DNA of 64,000 nucleotides, taken from NCBI RefSeq assembly GCF_036881825.1, contig NZ_JBAJMW010000002.1, forward strand, positions 434,001-498,000. Direction: 5' to 3'. A program made the position numbers and the translations under genes. The notes under the pieces were generated by a model. That model did no database searches and was not told the origin of the DNA. It saw nothing but the letters and a program-made list of their open reading frames with translations. Origin of the DNA: Tersicoccus mangrovi (GTDB taxonomy: Bacteria; Actinomycetota; Actinomycetes; Actinomycetales; Micrococcaceae). Positions 32,046 through 41,128 of the stretch are shown piece after piece. Each line of letters starts with the position of its first letter. Position 1 is the first letter of the stretch.

Positions 32046-34649
32046 TCACGCCCGTGGCGCCGCCGGCTCCGCCGGGCGGTCCTCCGGCGTCGGCGCCAGC
32101 CCACGCAGCAGGCGGCCCGCCTGGCGCAGGGTGAAGCCCGGGGCGTAGGCCTCGGTCAGGGCCCGGGCGATGCGCGGCAGCTGCAGCGGATCCGGATAGG
32201 CCAGGTACCAGGCGCGGTGCGCCGGGGCGAACCGGCTCTTGAAGGCGGCGAGGGCCGCGAACCCGTAGGCCGGTTCGAGCAGGCGCCGCAGGGTGCCCTG
32301 CAGCCGCTCGACCGTCGTCGTGTCACCGCCCTCCGCCGCCCGCTGCGGGTCCACCGCCAGGGGCGAGCCGGAGAGGGAGATCGTGGCAACCTCGTCGCGG
32401 AAGTGCAGCACCGCCGAGGCGATGAGGAACTCCATGACGCCGTTGAACCCGGTGGGATCCCGGCGCATGAAGTCGAGCGTCCAGCTGACCACCTCGCCGT
32501 CGGCGTGGACCGGCAGCCACGAGACGACGCCGTGCACGCGCTCGTCGTCGTCCACGGCCAGGCACAGCGCCACGTCCGGGTCGGCGAGCTCGGCCACGCC
32601 ACCGAGGGTGAACCCGAGCTCGGGCAGCGCCCGCTCGGCGACCCACGCCTCGGAGATCTCCCGCACCTGGGTGCGGGCGCCGATGGGCAGCTCGGGCCAG
32701 CGGTACCAGCGGGCGCGCACCCCGATCCGCTCGGCCCGGTTCAGCGCGGTGCGCACGTTCTGCCACCGCTTGCCGGTGAAGGCGAGCCCCTCGATGTGCA
32801 GCTCCGTCTCGTCCGCCACCTGCATCGACCGGAACCCGAGCGGCCGGACCGCGGCGACGAGTTCCTCGGGCACCGAGTACAGGCAGGGCACGACGCCCTC
32901 GGCCGCGCACCAGCGGGTGAAGCCCGTGACGGCGTCCGCCCAGTGCGCCCGCTCCCCGATCGGCCCGCCCACGGTCAGCGCGACGCCGTGGTGGCGCTGG
33001 TAGGCGACCGCCGCGGTTCCGTCGGGCGTGAACCAGTAGCTCGTGCCCGGCCACAGCGTCATCTGCGAGAGCGATCCCCCGCCGACGCGCACCAGCTCGG
33101 CCGCGCGGGCCGTCACGGTCGCCGTCGCCCGCTCCGCGCGGCGTCCGCTGCGGACCAGCACCGCGAGGCCGACGATCGTCACCGCCCAGAACACCGCTCC
33201 CCCGGTCGCGAACAGGAACCCGCTGACGGCGCCGTGCGGCTCGACGGCGACGGCGAAGCGCGGCGGGAACGGATACGGCACGAGCATCCGCAGCAGGCTG
33301 CTCCACAGGGACCACCAGGGGTGCTGGTGCCGGTCGGCGTTGCCCTCCGCGTACCACGCGAGCGTGTAGAGGCCGCCGACGGCGAGCAGGGACGCGCCGA
33401 CGACGGCGAACACCCGGCGCCCGGCGCCCGGGACGGCGTCCCGGGTGAAGAACCGTCGCTGGAGGACGAGCACGACGGCGAGGACGACCGGGACGAGCAC
33501 GCCCGGCAGGGTGGCTTCGATGGCCTCGAGCCGGCCCGGGGGCAACCGCCCGTCCCGCAGCACGAGCAGGGAGAGCAGGTGCAGCGCGGTGCCGGCGAGG
33601 ACGGCGATCGCCACCTGCGTCGCGACGGCCATCCACAGGGCGAGGCGGCTGCCCGTGCGCATCCCCCACGCGCTGACCAGCAGCAGGGCGAGCGGGGCGA
33701 GGGCGAGGGCGACGCTGCCGGGCCCGGTCAGGACCGCGCTGTGGGTCACCTGCGGACAGGTCAGGTCGACGGCGACCGAGCAGTTGCGGCTCAGGTCCTG
33801 CGCCGACGGCAGCGGGGTGACGATCCACTCCCGCAGTTGCGCGAGCGGCCCGGCGGGCGCGTGGGCCAACCCGGCCAGCAGGGGGCCGGTCGCGAAGACC
33901 GCCACGACGAGCGCCAGCAGGGTGCGGCGCTCCTGCGCCGTGGCGACGAACAGGCCGGCGCGCTCGGCCGGTCCCCGCGCGACGCGGCCGAGCAGCAGGC
34001 CGAGGAGCACGCCGAGCAGGCTGAGCACCGACTGCGGGTGGGCGACGTAGAGCAACATCGTGATGGCGACCGTGGAGGACACGAGGCGCAGCCGCCGGCG
34101 CCACAGGGCACTGATCCAGGCACTCGCCGTCATCACCGCGGTCAGCGCGGCGGCCCACGGGCCGAACAGCGGCAGGTGGCGCAGCGCACCGAGCCACTCG
34201 GCACCGAGCTGGTCCGCAGCCGCGGTGATGGCGAAGGAGGCCACGATGGTCAACACGTGGCCGATCGCCGCGACGACGGCGGTGCGCAGGGTGCCCATCG
34301 TCGTCTCGGCCAGGCCGACGAGGCCGAGGATGAGCCCGGTCACCGCGAGGTAGGAGACGATGTTGCCCGCGAACAGGGGCGACGTGACGAACGTCCACCA
34401 GCGGCCCGCGACGAGGTCGCCCGGGGTCACCGCGATCGCCCCGACGACCTGCGGCGACGGACCGTTGGCCAGTGAGCCGGTCAGGACGGCCGCGATCCAG
34501 ATCGCCACGGTCCAGCCGACGGCGAACGGCGTCCGGCGCGCGTGCGTCACGAGCCAGGACGCCGCCGTGCGGGCTCGGCGTGCCGCCCGAGAGCGCCGGT
34601 CCGCCGCCGCGGACGGGGGCGGCGCAGCGGTGGGCACGCGAGAACTCAT
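32046..34649 (-). CDS. Aminoacyl-lipid synthase: rhomboid-like membrane region plus MprF-type (DUF2156) domain
   Basis: 867 aa. The C-terminal about 330 residues are the DUF2156/MprF catalytic region that transfers an aminoacyl group from tRNA to a lipid: VPCLYSVPEELVAAVRPLGFRS, GKRWQNVRTALNRAERIGV, then TLDFMRRDPTGFNGVMEFLIAS and LEPAYGFAALAAFKSRFAP. The first about 500 residues hold some 12 membrane helices. The opening set (GDLVAGRWWTFVTSPLFAGN... GLVGLAETTMG) resembles a rhomboid fold but has no catalytic GxSG or His, so it looks like a pseudoprotease. Its ATG overlaps the esterase stop (ATGA). The lipid substrate and amino acid are not readable from sequence. Confidence 0.85.
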   Translation of the reverse strand: MSSRVPTAAPPPSAAADRRSRAARRARTAASWLVTHARRTPFAVGWTVAIWIAAVLTGSLANGPSPQVVGAIAVTPGDLVAGRWWTFVTSPLFAGNIVSYLAVTGLILGLVGLAETTMGTLRTAVVAAIGHVLTIVASFAITAAADQLGAEWLGALRHLPLFGPWAAALTAVMTASAWISALWRRRLRLVSSTVAITMLLYVAHPQSVLSLLGVLLGLLLGRVARGPAERAGLFVATAQERRTLLALVVAVFATGPLLAGLAHAPAGPLAQLREWIVTPLPSAQDLSRNCSVAVDLTCPQVTHSAVLTGPGSVALALAPLALLLVSAWGMRTGSRLALWMAVATQVAIAVLAGTALHLLSLLVLRDGRLPPGRLEAIEATLPGVLVPVVLAVVLVLQRRFFTRDAVPGAGRRVFAVVGASLLAVGGLYTLAWYAEGNADRHQHPWWSLWSSLLRMLVPYPFPPRFAVAVEPHGAVSGFLFATGGAVFWAVTIVGLAVLVRSGRRAERATATVTARAAELVRVGGGSLSQMTLWPGTSYWFTPDGTAAVAYQRHHGVALTVGGPIGERAHWADAVTGFTRWCAAEGVVPCLYSVPEELVAAVRPLGFRSMQVADETELHIEGLAFTGKRWQNVRTALNRAERIGVRARWYRWPELPIGARTQVREISEAWVAERALPELGFTLGGVAELADPDVALCLAVDDDERVHGVVSWLPVHADGEVVSWTLDFMRRDPTGFNGVMEFLIASAVLHFRDEVATISLSGSPLAVDPQRAAEGGDTTTVERLQGTLRRLLEPAYGFAALAAFKSRFAPAHRAWYLAYPDPLQLPRIARALTEAYAPGFTLRQAGRLLRGLAPTPEDRPAEPAAPRA

Positions 34650-35965
34650 CGGCCGAGGCCCAACGCCGGCGCGAGGAACGTCAGGCCGTCGAGGACGCCG
34701 ACACGCCCCATCTGGTAGGAATGCCCGGCCACGGGGATGACCTCTCGGTGGGTGCGCATGCCTGCCTTCTTCGCCGCCGCGTCGAGCACACGCGCGTTGG
34801 CCAGGTACACGCTGTCGGCATACCCGGCACCGAAGAACGCCCACGACGAGCGGTACGGGTGCTCGTGGAGCAGCGTCAAGGGCACCTGCCGCATGAACGC
34901 CGCCGTGTCACCGCCGAACGCCTGCGCGACGGTCTGAGCGCGGTCCACGGCCAGCGCCGGCTCCCGCTCGGAGGCGAGCGCCAGGATGTGCCGGTAGCGA
35001 TCGTTGTGGCGGGTGACCATCTGGACGGCGCAGGTGCCGCCGAAGGAGAAGCCCCCTGCGGCCCAGTGCTGCGGGTTGTTGTCGACGTCGAGGGTGCGGG
35101 TGATCCAGTCCGGCACGTCGACGGACATGTAGGTGTCCGCGGCGCCCAGCGGCGTGTTCATGCACATCGTGTTGTTGTACGGCGAGCCGAGCGGGTCGGG
35201 GATGACGACGACCGGGGCGAGGCCGTGGTGCCGGGCGGCGAAGGTGTCGATGGTCGCGCGGATCTCCCCGGTGTTGGCCCAGGACATCGGGCTCCCGGGC
35301 TGACCCGAGACGAGCACGAGGACGGGCAGCTTGGGGCGCTTGTGGAGCAGGTACGCCCCGGGCAGGTAGACGAGCGCCGGCCGGCCGGTGAAGTGGGAGA
35401 CGGTGCCGGGAATGGTCACCTGGCGCAGGATGCCCGTCCTGGCCATCCCGGCGGGAGCGTCCCAGCCCGCGTCGACCGCACCGCTCACGGAGGCGGCCGC
35501 GCCGTGCCGCATGAGAGCCGACGGAATGCCCTGCACCACCTTCGGGGACTGCCCGAGCAGGTCCGCCGCGGTGGTCATGAGGCCGTAGTAGCCGTTGATC
35601 TGCAGCCCGGCGATGGAGGCCACGAGCACGAGCGCGACGGGGGCGACGGCCACCCGCCACCAGCGGAAGGGACGCACGACGAGCGCGAGGGCCGCGAGCA
35701 GCAGGCCGCCGACGCCGACCGCGCCCCACAGCACCACCTCGTCGGGCAGGGCCTCGGGCCACACGTCGAGCACGTTCACCAGGAGGGCGCTGATCCCGTA
35801 GGCCGCGCCGATCGCCACCGGCACCACGAGCAGGACGGCCACCCACCACCACCACCGGGCCCGCCGGCGCACCACGAGTGCCAGCGCGCCGAGGATGGCG
35901 AGCACCGCGATCGTCGCCGGGAACCACCCGTCGATGATCGACACGTGCGCCAGCCATGCGTTCAT
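34646..35965 (-). CDS. Membrane-anchored esterase (PHB-depolymerase/mycolyltransferase-like fold)
   Basis: 439 aa. The first about 130 residues contain four hydrophobic helices (HVSIIDGWFPATIAVLAILGALALVV and following). The remainder is an extracytoplasmic alpha/beta-hydrolase of the esterase D/antigen-85-like type: LPVLVLVSGQPGSPMSWANTG, VVVIPDPLGSPYNNTMCMN, nucleophile elbow GGFSFGGTCAVQMV and late VAGHSYQMG with the catalytic His. ATG 35965 has GGAGGGA about 8 nt upstream. It is first in an operon with the lipid-aminoacylating synthase, which suggests it removes or processes that modification (inference). Confidence 0.87.
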   Translation of the reverse strand: MNAWLAHVSIIDGWFPATIAVLAILGALALVVRRRARWWWWVAVLLVVPVAIGAAYGISALLVNVLDVWPEALPDEVVLWGAVGVGGLLLAALALVVRPFRWWRVAVAPVALVLVASIAGLQINGYYGLMTTAADLLGQSPKVVQGIPSALMRHGAAASVSGAVDAGWDAPAGMARTGILRQVTIPGTVSHFTGRPALVYLPGAYLLHKRPKLPVLVLVSGQPGSPMSWANTGEIRATIDTFAARHHGLAPVVVIPDPLGSPYNNTMCMNTPLGAADTYMSVDVPDWITRTLDVDNNPQHWAAGGFSFGGTCAVQMVTRHNDRYRHILALASEREPALAVDRAQTVAQAFGGDTAAFMRQVPLTLLHEHPYRSSWAFFGAGYADSVYLANARVLDAAAKKAGMRTHREVIPVAGHSYQMGRVGVLDGLTFLAPALGLGR

Positions 35966-36003
35966 GTGTTGCGTCCCTCCGAACCGTGATCAGACCCCGT
36001 CGT

Positions 36004-36009
36004 AGGGTA
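36004..36009 (-). promoter_or_regulatory. -10 element of the esterase-synthase operon
   Basis: Minus-strand TACCCT about 38 nt before the esterase ATG; this gives a leader of about 32 nt that includes the Shine-Dalgarno. Confidence 0.5.
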
Positions 36010-36103
36010 GGTCGGCGGCTCGGGAGGAAACCGGACGTGCACCGCGCGCGAGCCGAGTGCCGTCCGGGAAGTCACTGGGAATCTTGACGCGCTCGGCGTG
36101 GCG

Positions 36104-36535
36104 TCAGTTCCAGTTGCCGACGCGCCGGGAGGGCCCCGCCTCGACCCAGGACGAGAGGCCTGCCCAGGCATCCCGGGACAGCGCGATGAGGGTCTGGTCG
36201 CCGTCGTGCTCGACCGTGCCGATCACGGCACCGGGCTGGACGCTGCGCCGTTCCGTCTCGGTCGGCTCCCGCCAGCCGAGCAGGTCCAGCCGCGGCCGGC
36301 AGAACTCCTCGACGGCCGCCGGGCTGACCGAGAACATGCGCAGCCACTGGAGCGAGTTGTCCTGGTAACGGCAGACGCCCAGCTGCCACCGCCCCGAGGG
36401 GCGGCGCAGCGAGGCGTCGAACGTCCCGTAGGCGGAACGCAACTGGTGGCGGCGGAGAAGTCCCGCCGCCACCAGACCGAAGCAGGCGAGGACGATCACT
36501 GCGAGAACGATGACCGCGACGACGCCTGCGTTCAT
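36104..36535 (-). CDS. DUF2550 family membrane protein
   Basis: 143-aa protein typical of the 3' end of actinobacterial atp operons. One N-terminal membrane helix (VVAVIVLAVIVLACFGLVAAGLL), then an Arg-rich soluble domain with RRPSGRWQLGVCRYQDNSLQWLRMFSVSPAA and RDAWAGLSSWVEAGPSRR. Only 7 nt after atpC, so co-transcribed. Function unknown. Confidence 0.88.
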   Translation of the reverse strand: MNAGVVAVIVLAVIVLACFGLVAAGLLRRHQLRSAYGTFDASLRRPSGRWQLGVCRYQDNSLQWLRMFSVSPAAVEEFCRPRLDLLGWREPTETERRSVQPGAVIGTVEHDGDQTLIALSRDAWAGLSSWVEAGPSRRVGNWN

Positions 36536-36542
36536 ACGACTC

Positions 36543-36839
36543 TCAGCGGGTCCCGGCCTCGACCCCGTCGACGACCGTGGCGTCGTCCGCCACGATCACC
36601 ACACGGTCGTGGTCCACGGAGAAGAAACCCTGCGAGACCTGCACCCGCACGCGGGAGCCCGAGGCGGGCTCGATCGCCACCTCACCCTCCGCGAGCAGGG
36701 CCAGCACCGGGGTGTGGCCGGGCATGATGCCGATGTCGCCGTCGGTCGTGCGCGCCTTGACCAGGCGGGCACCACCGGACCAGATGAAGCGGTCCGAGGC
36801 GACGACCTCGACCTCGAGTTCGGACCTGGAATCAGCCAT
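36543..36839 (-). CDS. atpC: ATP synthase epsilon subunit
   Basis: F1 central-stalk subunit, 98 aa; a short actinobacterial form with the beta-sandwich (LEVEVVASDRFIWSGGARLVKARTTDGDIGIMPGHTPVLALL) and hardly any of the C-terminal helical hairpin that brakes ATP hydrolysis in E. coli. Follows atpD by 2 nt. Confidence 0.96.
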   Translation of the reverse strand: MADSRSELEVEVVASDRFIWSGGARLVKARTTDGDIGIMPGHTPVLALLAEGEVAIEPASGSRVRVQVSQGFFSVDHDRVVIVADDATVVDGVEAGTR

Positions 36840-36841
36840 GG

Positions 36842-38302
36842 CTACTTGGTCTGCTCCTGGATGCGGGCCCAGTTGCGCTCGACGTCGTCGAGGCCACCGA
36901 CGTTGAAGAACGCCTGCTCGGCCACGTGGTCGAGATCGCCGACGCAGATCGCGTTGAAGCCCTCGATCGTGTCCTTGACGGAGACGGTCGAGCCCTCGAC
37001 GCCGGTGAACTGCTTGGCGGTGTAGGTGTTCTGCGAGAGGAACTGCTGGATGCGGCGCGCGCGAGCGACGGTGACCTTGTCCTCCTCGGAGAGCTCGTCG
37101 ACACCCATGATCGCGATGATGTCCTGCAGTTCCTTGTTCTTCTGCAGGATCTGCTTCACGCGGGTCGCGACGTCGTAGTGCTCCTGGCCCACGTACTGCG
37201 GGTCGAGGATGCGCGAGGTCGAGGTCAGCGGGTCCACGGCCGGGTACAGGCCACGCGAGGCGATCGCACGGGACAGCTCGGTCGTGGCGTCCAGGTGCGC
37301 GAACGTCGTCGCCGGGGCCGGGTCCGTGTAGTCGTCCGCGGGCACGTAGATGGCCTGCATCGAGGTGATGGAGTGGCCGCGGGTCGAGGTGATGCGCTCC
37401 TGCAGCAGGCCCATCTCGTCGGCGAGGTTCGGCTGGTAGCCCACCGCGGACGGCATGCGGCCGAGCAGCGTGGAGACCTCGGAACCGGCCTGCGTGAACC
37501 GGAAGATGTTGTCGATGAAGAGCAGCACGTCCTGGTTCTGCACATCGCGGAAGTACTCCGCCATGGTCAGGCCGGACAGGGCCACGCGCAGACGCGTTCC
37601 CGGCGGCTCGTCCATCTGGCCGAACACGAGGGCCGTGTCCTTGAGGACGTTCGCCTCGTCCATCTCGACCCAGAGGTCGTTGCCCTCACGGGTGCGCTCA
37701 CCGACGCCGGCGAACACCGAGGTGCCACCGAAGTTGCGGGCCACACGGGTGATCATCTCCTGGATGAGCACGGTCTTGCCCACGCCGGCACCACCGAAGA
37801 GGCCGATCTTGCCGCCCTTGATGTACGGGGTCAGCAGGTCGATGACCTTGATGCCGGTCTCCAGCATCTCGGTCGAGCCCTCGAGCTGGGCGAAGTCCGG
37901 CGCCTTGCGGTGGATCGGCCAGCGCTCGGTGACCTCGAGCTGCGCGGTCGGCACGTCGAGCGACTCGCCGAGCACGTTGAACAGGTGACCCTTGACGACG
38001 TCGCCGACGGGGACGGAGATCGGGGCACCGGTGTCCACCACCGCGGCGCCGCGGACCAGGCCGTCGGTGGCCTGCAGGGAGATGGCGCGGACGAGGTTGT
38101 CACCGAGGTGCTGCGACGTCTCGAACGTGATGGTGCGGGTGGTCTCCCCCACGGTCAGCTCGGCGGTGAGCGCGTTGTACATCTCGGGAAGCGCGTCCGC
38201 CGGGAACTCGACGTCGACGACAGGACCGATGACGCGCGCGATGCGCCCGGTCGCGCCGCCGGACGTGGTCCCGGTGCCCTGGTCGTTCAGTGTGGCAGTC
38301 AT
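36842..38302 (-). CDS. atpD: ATP synthase beta subunit
   Basis: Catalytic F1 subunit; 486 aa from ATG 38302. P-loop GGAGVGKTVLIQE; catalytic Glu in VGERTREGNDL; Walker B DVLLFIDNIFRFTQAGSEVS; DELSEEDK near the C-terminus. An in-frame GTG three codons earlier (38311) is the alternative; neither has an ideally spaced Shine-Dalgarno. 78 nt separate it from atpG. Confidence 0.98.
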   Translation of the reverse strand: MTATLNDQGTGTTSGGATGRIARVIGPVVDVEFPADALPEMYNALTAELTVGETTRTITFETSQHLGDNLVRAISLQATDGLVRGAAVVDTGAPISVPVGDVVKGHLFNVLGESLDVPTAQLEVTERWPIHRKAPDFAQLEGSTEMLETGIKVIDLLTPYIKGGKIGLFGGAGVGKTVLIQEMITRVARNFGGTSVFAGVGERTREGNDLWVEMDEANVLKDTALVFGQMDEPPGTRLRVALSGLTMAEYFRDVQNQDVLLFIDNIFRFTQAGSEVSTLLGRMPSAVGYQPNLADEMGLLQERITSTRGHSITSMQAIYVPADDYTDPAPATTFAHLDATTELSRAIASRGLYPAVDPLTSTSRILDPQYVGQEHYDVATRVKQILQKNKELQDIIAIMGVDELSEEDKVTVARARRIQQFLSQNTYTAKQFTGVEGSTVSVKDTIEGFNAICVGDLDHVAEQAFFNVGGLDDVERNWARIQEQTK

Positions 38303-38380
38303 CTCTCTCACTTCACTTGGTGGATGGCTTGGTGTGGATTCTATCGACTGGACCCGGCCCCGGCGGTGGGGCGGACCCGG

Positions 38381-39274
38381 TCAGGAGGCGGCGAGGGCGT
38401 CCGCGCCGGCCACGATCTCGGAGAGCTCCTGGGTGATCTCCGCCTGCCGGGCGTTGTTCGCCAGCCGGGTGTACGTGCGGATCAGGTCCGACGCGTTGTC
38501 ACCGGCCTGCTTCATGGCCCGCTGCCGCGAGGCGAGCTCGCTGGCCGAGGACTGCAGCAGCGCCGCGAAGATGCGGGACTCGATGTACCGGGGCAGCAGC
38601 GCGTCGAGCACCTGGGCCGGCTCCGGTTCGAACTCGTACAGCGGCAGCAACTCGGACTCGTTGGTCACCTGCTGCTCGCTGACCTCCAGCGGCAGCAGAC
38701 GCATGACCTGCGGCACCTGGGCGACCATCGACTGGAACTGCGTGTAGACGACGTGGATCTCGTCCACCCCGCCCCGCTCGTACGGCGTCGTGAACGCGGC
38801 CAGGACCGTCTGGGCGATATCCTTCGCCAGCTCGTACGAGGGGGCGTCGGTGTCCCCGGTCCACGCCTTCTCGAACTCGCGGCGACGGAACTGGTAGTAC
38901 GCCTGCGCCTTGCGGCCGACGAGGTAGAGCTTCGCCTCGGACCCCGACTCGGTGATCCGGGCGACCAGGCCCTCGGCCTTCTTCAGCGCGTTGGCCGAGT
39001 AGGAGCCGGCCAGCCCGCGGTCGGAGGTCAGCACGAGCACCAGCGACCGGCGCACACGCTCCGGCTCGGTGGTCAGCGGGTGGTCCAGATCGTGCTGGCT
39101 CGCGACGGCCGAGACGGCCCGGGTGATCGCCCGGGCGTACGGCGTCGACGCGCTCACCCGTGAGCGCGCCTTGGCGATGCGCGAGGTCGCCATCATCTCC
39201 ATCGCCTTGAAGATCTTCTGGGTCGACTTGGTCGACTCGATCTTCTGGCGGTAGACGCGAAGCTGGGCTCCCAT
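38381..39274 (-). CDS. atpG: ATP synthase gamma subunit
   Basis: Rotor shaft subunit, 297 aa. N-terminal coiled-coil helix MGAQLRVYRQKIESTKSTQKIFKAMEMMATSRI and C-terminal helix SDLIRTYTRLANNARQAEITQELSEIVAGADAL frame a Rossmann-like middle (VLVLTSDRGLAGSYSANALK). Shine-Dalgarno GAAAGGAAT precedes it. Confidence 0.98.
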   Translation of the reverse strand: MGAQLRVYRQKIESTKSTQKIFKAMEMMATSRIAKARSRVSASTPYARAITRAVSAVASQHDLDHPLTTEPERVRRSLVLVLTSDRGLAGSYSANALKKAEGLVARITESGSEAKLYLVGRKAQAYYQFRRREFEKAWTGDTDAPSYELAKDIAQTVLAAFTTPYERGGVDEIHVVYTQFQSMVAQVPQVMRLLPLEVSEQQVTNESELLPLYEFEPEPAQVLDALLPRYIESRIFAALLQSSASELASRQRAMKQAGDNASDLIRTYTRLANNARQAEITQELSEIVAGADALAAS

Positions 39275-39356
39275 CGGAGGATTCCTTTCGTTCCGCCCGG
39301 GCCGTCCGTGTCGACGACGCGGGGCGGGCTGCGGTGGGTGAGGCGGGCGAGAGGCG

Positions 39357-39385
39357 CCCCGGTGCGGGTGTGGCCCGCACCGGGG
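39357..39385 (-). promoter_or_regulatory. Intercistronic hairpin after atpA
   Basis: 12-bp perfect stem (39357-39368 with 39374-39385), 5-nt loop, ending 7 nt past the atpA stop and inside the atp operon. Could be a partial terminator, a processing site or a 3'-end protector of the upstream mRNA. Confidence 0.7.
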
Positions 39386-39392
39386 ACGCGAC

Positions 39393-41027
39393 TCAGTGCG
39401 CCTGCTTGACGATCCGCTCCTGGTTGATGTCCTCGGCGCCGATCGCCTCGTTCTCCTCCGTGCCGGCGTGGCCGTAGGCCGACTCCTGACCCAGGAAGCC
39501 CTTCTTGAACTCGGTGATCTCCGACGTCAGCGCCTCGACCGTCTCGTCCTCGAGCTTGCCCGTCTGCGCCAGCGTCGTGAGGATGCTCTCCTTGCGCCGC
39601 AGGTGGTCGAGGAACTCGCGCTCGAAGCGGTTGATCTCGTTGACCGGGATGTCGTCCAGGTGCCCGGTGGTACCGGCCCAGATGGACACGACCTGGTCCT
39701 CGACCGGGAACGGCGAGTACTGCTTCTGCTTGAGCAGTTCCATCAGCCGCGCACCGCGGGTCAGCTGCTGCCGGGAGGCCGCGTCCAGGTCCGAGGCGAA
39801 CATGGCGAACGCCTGCATGTCCCGGTACTGGGCCAGGTCCAGCTTCAGCGTGCCGGAGACCTTCTTCATCGACTTCACCTGCGCGGCACCGCCGACGCGG
39901 GACACCGAGATGCCCACGTCCACGGCCGGGCGCTGGTTCGCGTTGAACAGGTCCGACTGCAGGAAGATCTGGCCGTCGGTGATGGAGATGACGTTGGTCG
40001 GGATGTACGCCGAGACGTCGTTCGCCTTCGTCTCGATGATCGGCAGACCGGTCATCGAGCCCGCGCCCAGGTCGTCCGAGAGCTTGGCACAACGCTCGAG
40101 CAGACGGGAGTGCAGGTAGAAGACGTCGCCCGGGTAGGCCTCGCGTCCCGGCGGGCGCCGCAGCAGCAGCGACACGGCGCGGTACGCCTCGGCCTGCTTG
40201 GACAGGTCGTCGAACACGATGAGGACGTGCTTGCCGCCGTACATCCAGTGCTGGCCGATGGCCGAACCGGCGTAGGGGGCGAGGTACTTGAAGCCGGCCG
40301 GGTCGGACGCCGGGGAGGCCACGATGGTCGTGTACTCCAGCGCACCGTTGTCCTCGAGGGTCTGCCGCACCGCGGCGATCGTCGAGGCCTTCTGCCCGAT
40401 CGCGACGTAGATGCAGCGGACCTGCTTCTGGACGTCGCCGGACTCCCAGTTGGCCTTCTGGTTCAGGATGGCGTCGACCGCGATCGCGGTCTTGCCGGTC
40501 TGGCGGTCGCCGATGATCAGCTGACGCTGGCCACGGCCGATCGGGATCATCGCGTCGATGGCCTTCAGGCCGGTCTGCAGCGGCTCGTGCACCGACTTGC
40601 GCTCGGTGACGCCGGGGGCCTGGGCCTCCAGCGCACGGCGACCCTCGGACGCGATGTCGCCCAGGTCGTCGATGGGCTGGCCCAGCGGGTCCACCACGCG
40701 GCCGAGGAACGCGTCCCCGACGGGCACCGAGAGGATCTCGCCGGTGCGGTGCACCTCCTGGCCCTCCTCGATCCCGGTGAAGTCACCGAGCACGACGACG
40801 CCGATCTCGCGGACGTCGAGGTTCAGGGCCAGGCCCAGCGTGCCGTCCTCGAACCGCAGCAGCTCGTTCGCCATGGCCGAGGGCAGGCCCTCGACGCGGG
40901 CGATACCGTCGCTCGCGGTGGTGACGCGGCCCACCTCGACACGCTCGGCGTTGCCGGGCTCGTAGGATGCCGCGAATTCGTTCAACGCGTTCCGGACTTC
41001 GTCGGCGTTGATGGTCAATTCGGCCAT
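39393..41027 (-). CDS. atpA: ATP synthase alpha subunit
   Basis: Non-catalytic F1 subunit, 544 aa, with the actinobacterial C-terminal tail (about 30 residues beyond the usual end). P-loop GDRQTGKTAIAVD; GSAIGQHWMYGGKHVLIVFDDLSKQAEAYR; arginine finger in ISVSRVGGAAQ. The tail IGAEDINQERIVKQAH is of the type implicated in suppressing ATP hydrolysis in mycobacteria (by analogy). Confidence 0.98.
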   Translation of the reverse strand: MAELTINADEVRNALNEFAASYEPGNAERVEVGRVTTASDGIARVEGLPSAMANELLRFEDGTLGLALNLDVREIGVVVLGDFTGIEEGQEVHRTGEILSVPVGDAFLGRVVDPLGQPIDDLGDIASEGRRALEAQAPGVTERKSVHEPLQTGLKAIDAMIPIGRGQRQLIIGDRQTGKTAIAVDAILNQKANWESGDVQKQVRCIYVAIGQKASTIAAVRQTLEDNGALEYTTIVASPASDPAGFKYLAPYAGSAIGQHWMYGGKHVLIVFDDLSKQAEAYRAVSLLLRRPPGREAYPGDVFYLHSRLLERCAKLSDDLGAGSMTGLPIIETKANDVSAYIPTNVISITDGQIFLQSDLFNANQRPAVDVGISVSRVGGAAQVKSMKKVSGTLKLDLAQYRDMQAFAMFASDLDAASRQQLTRGARLMELLKQKQYSPFPVEDQVVSIWAGTTGHLDDIPVNEINRFEREFLDHLRRKESILTTLAQTGKLEDETVEALTSEITEFKKGFLGQESAYGHAGTEENEAIGAEDINQERIVKQAH

Positions 41028-41054
41028 CGTCAGTCCCTACTCTCCTGTAGTCGT

Positions 41055-41098
41055 GCCCACCGGGCGGCGTGCGCGGTGAGCGGTGATTGTCGGTGGGC
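41055..41098 (-). promoter_or_regulatory. Intercistronic inverted repeat between atpH and atpA
   Basis: 8-bp arms GCCCACCG (41055-41062) and CGGTGGGC (41091-41098), 28-nt GC-rich loop, 30 nt past the atpH stop. Role uncertain. Confidence 0.5.
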
Positions 41099-41128
41099 GA
41101 AGCGTCGAGCTCCGCGAACGGATGGGGT

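Noticed and set aside
38312..38380. Direct repeat GGACCCGG in the atpG-atpD gap as a hairpin
   Set aside because: The copies are direct, not inverted; only a 5-bp GCCCC/GGGGC pairing remains, too weak to call.
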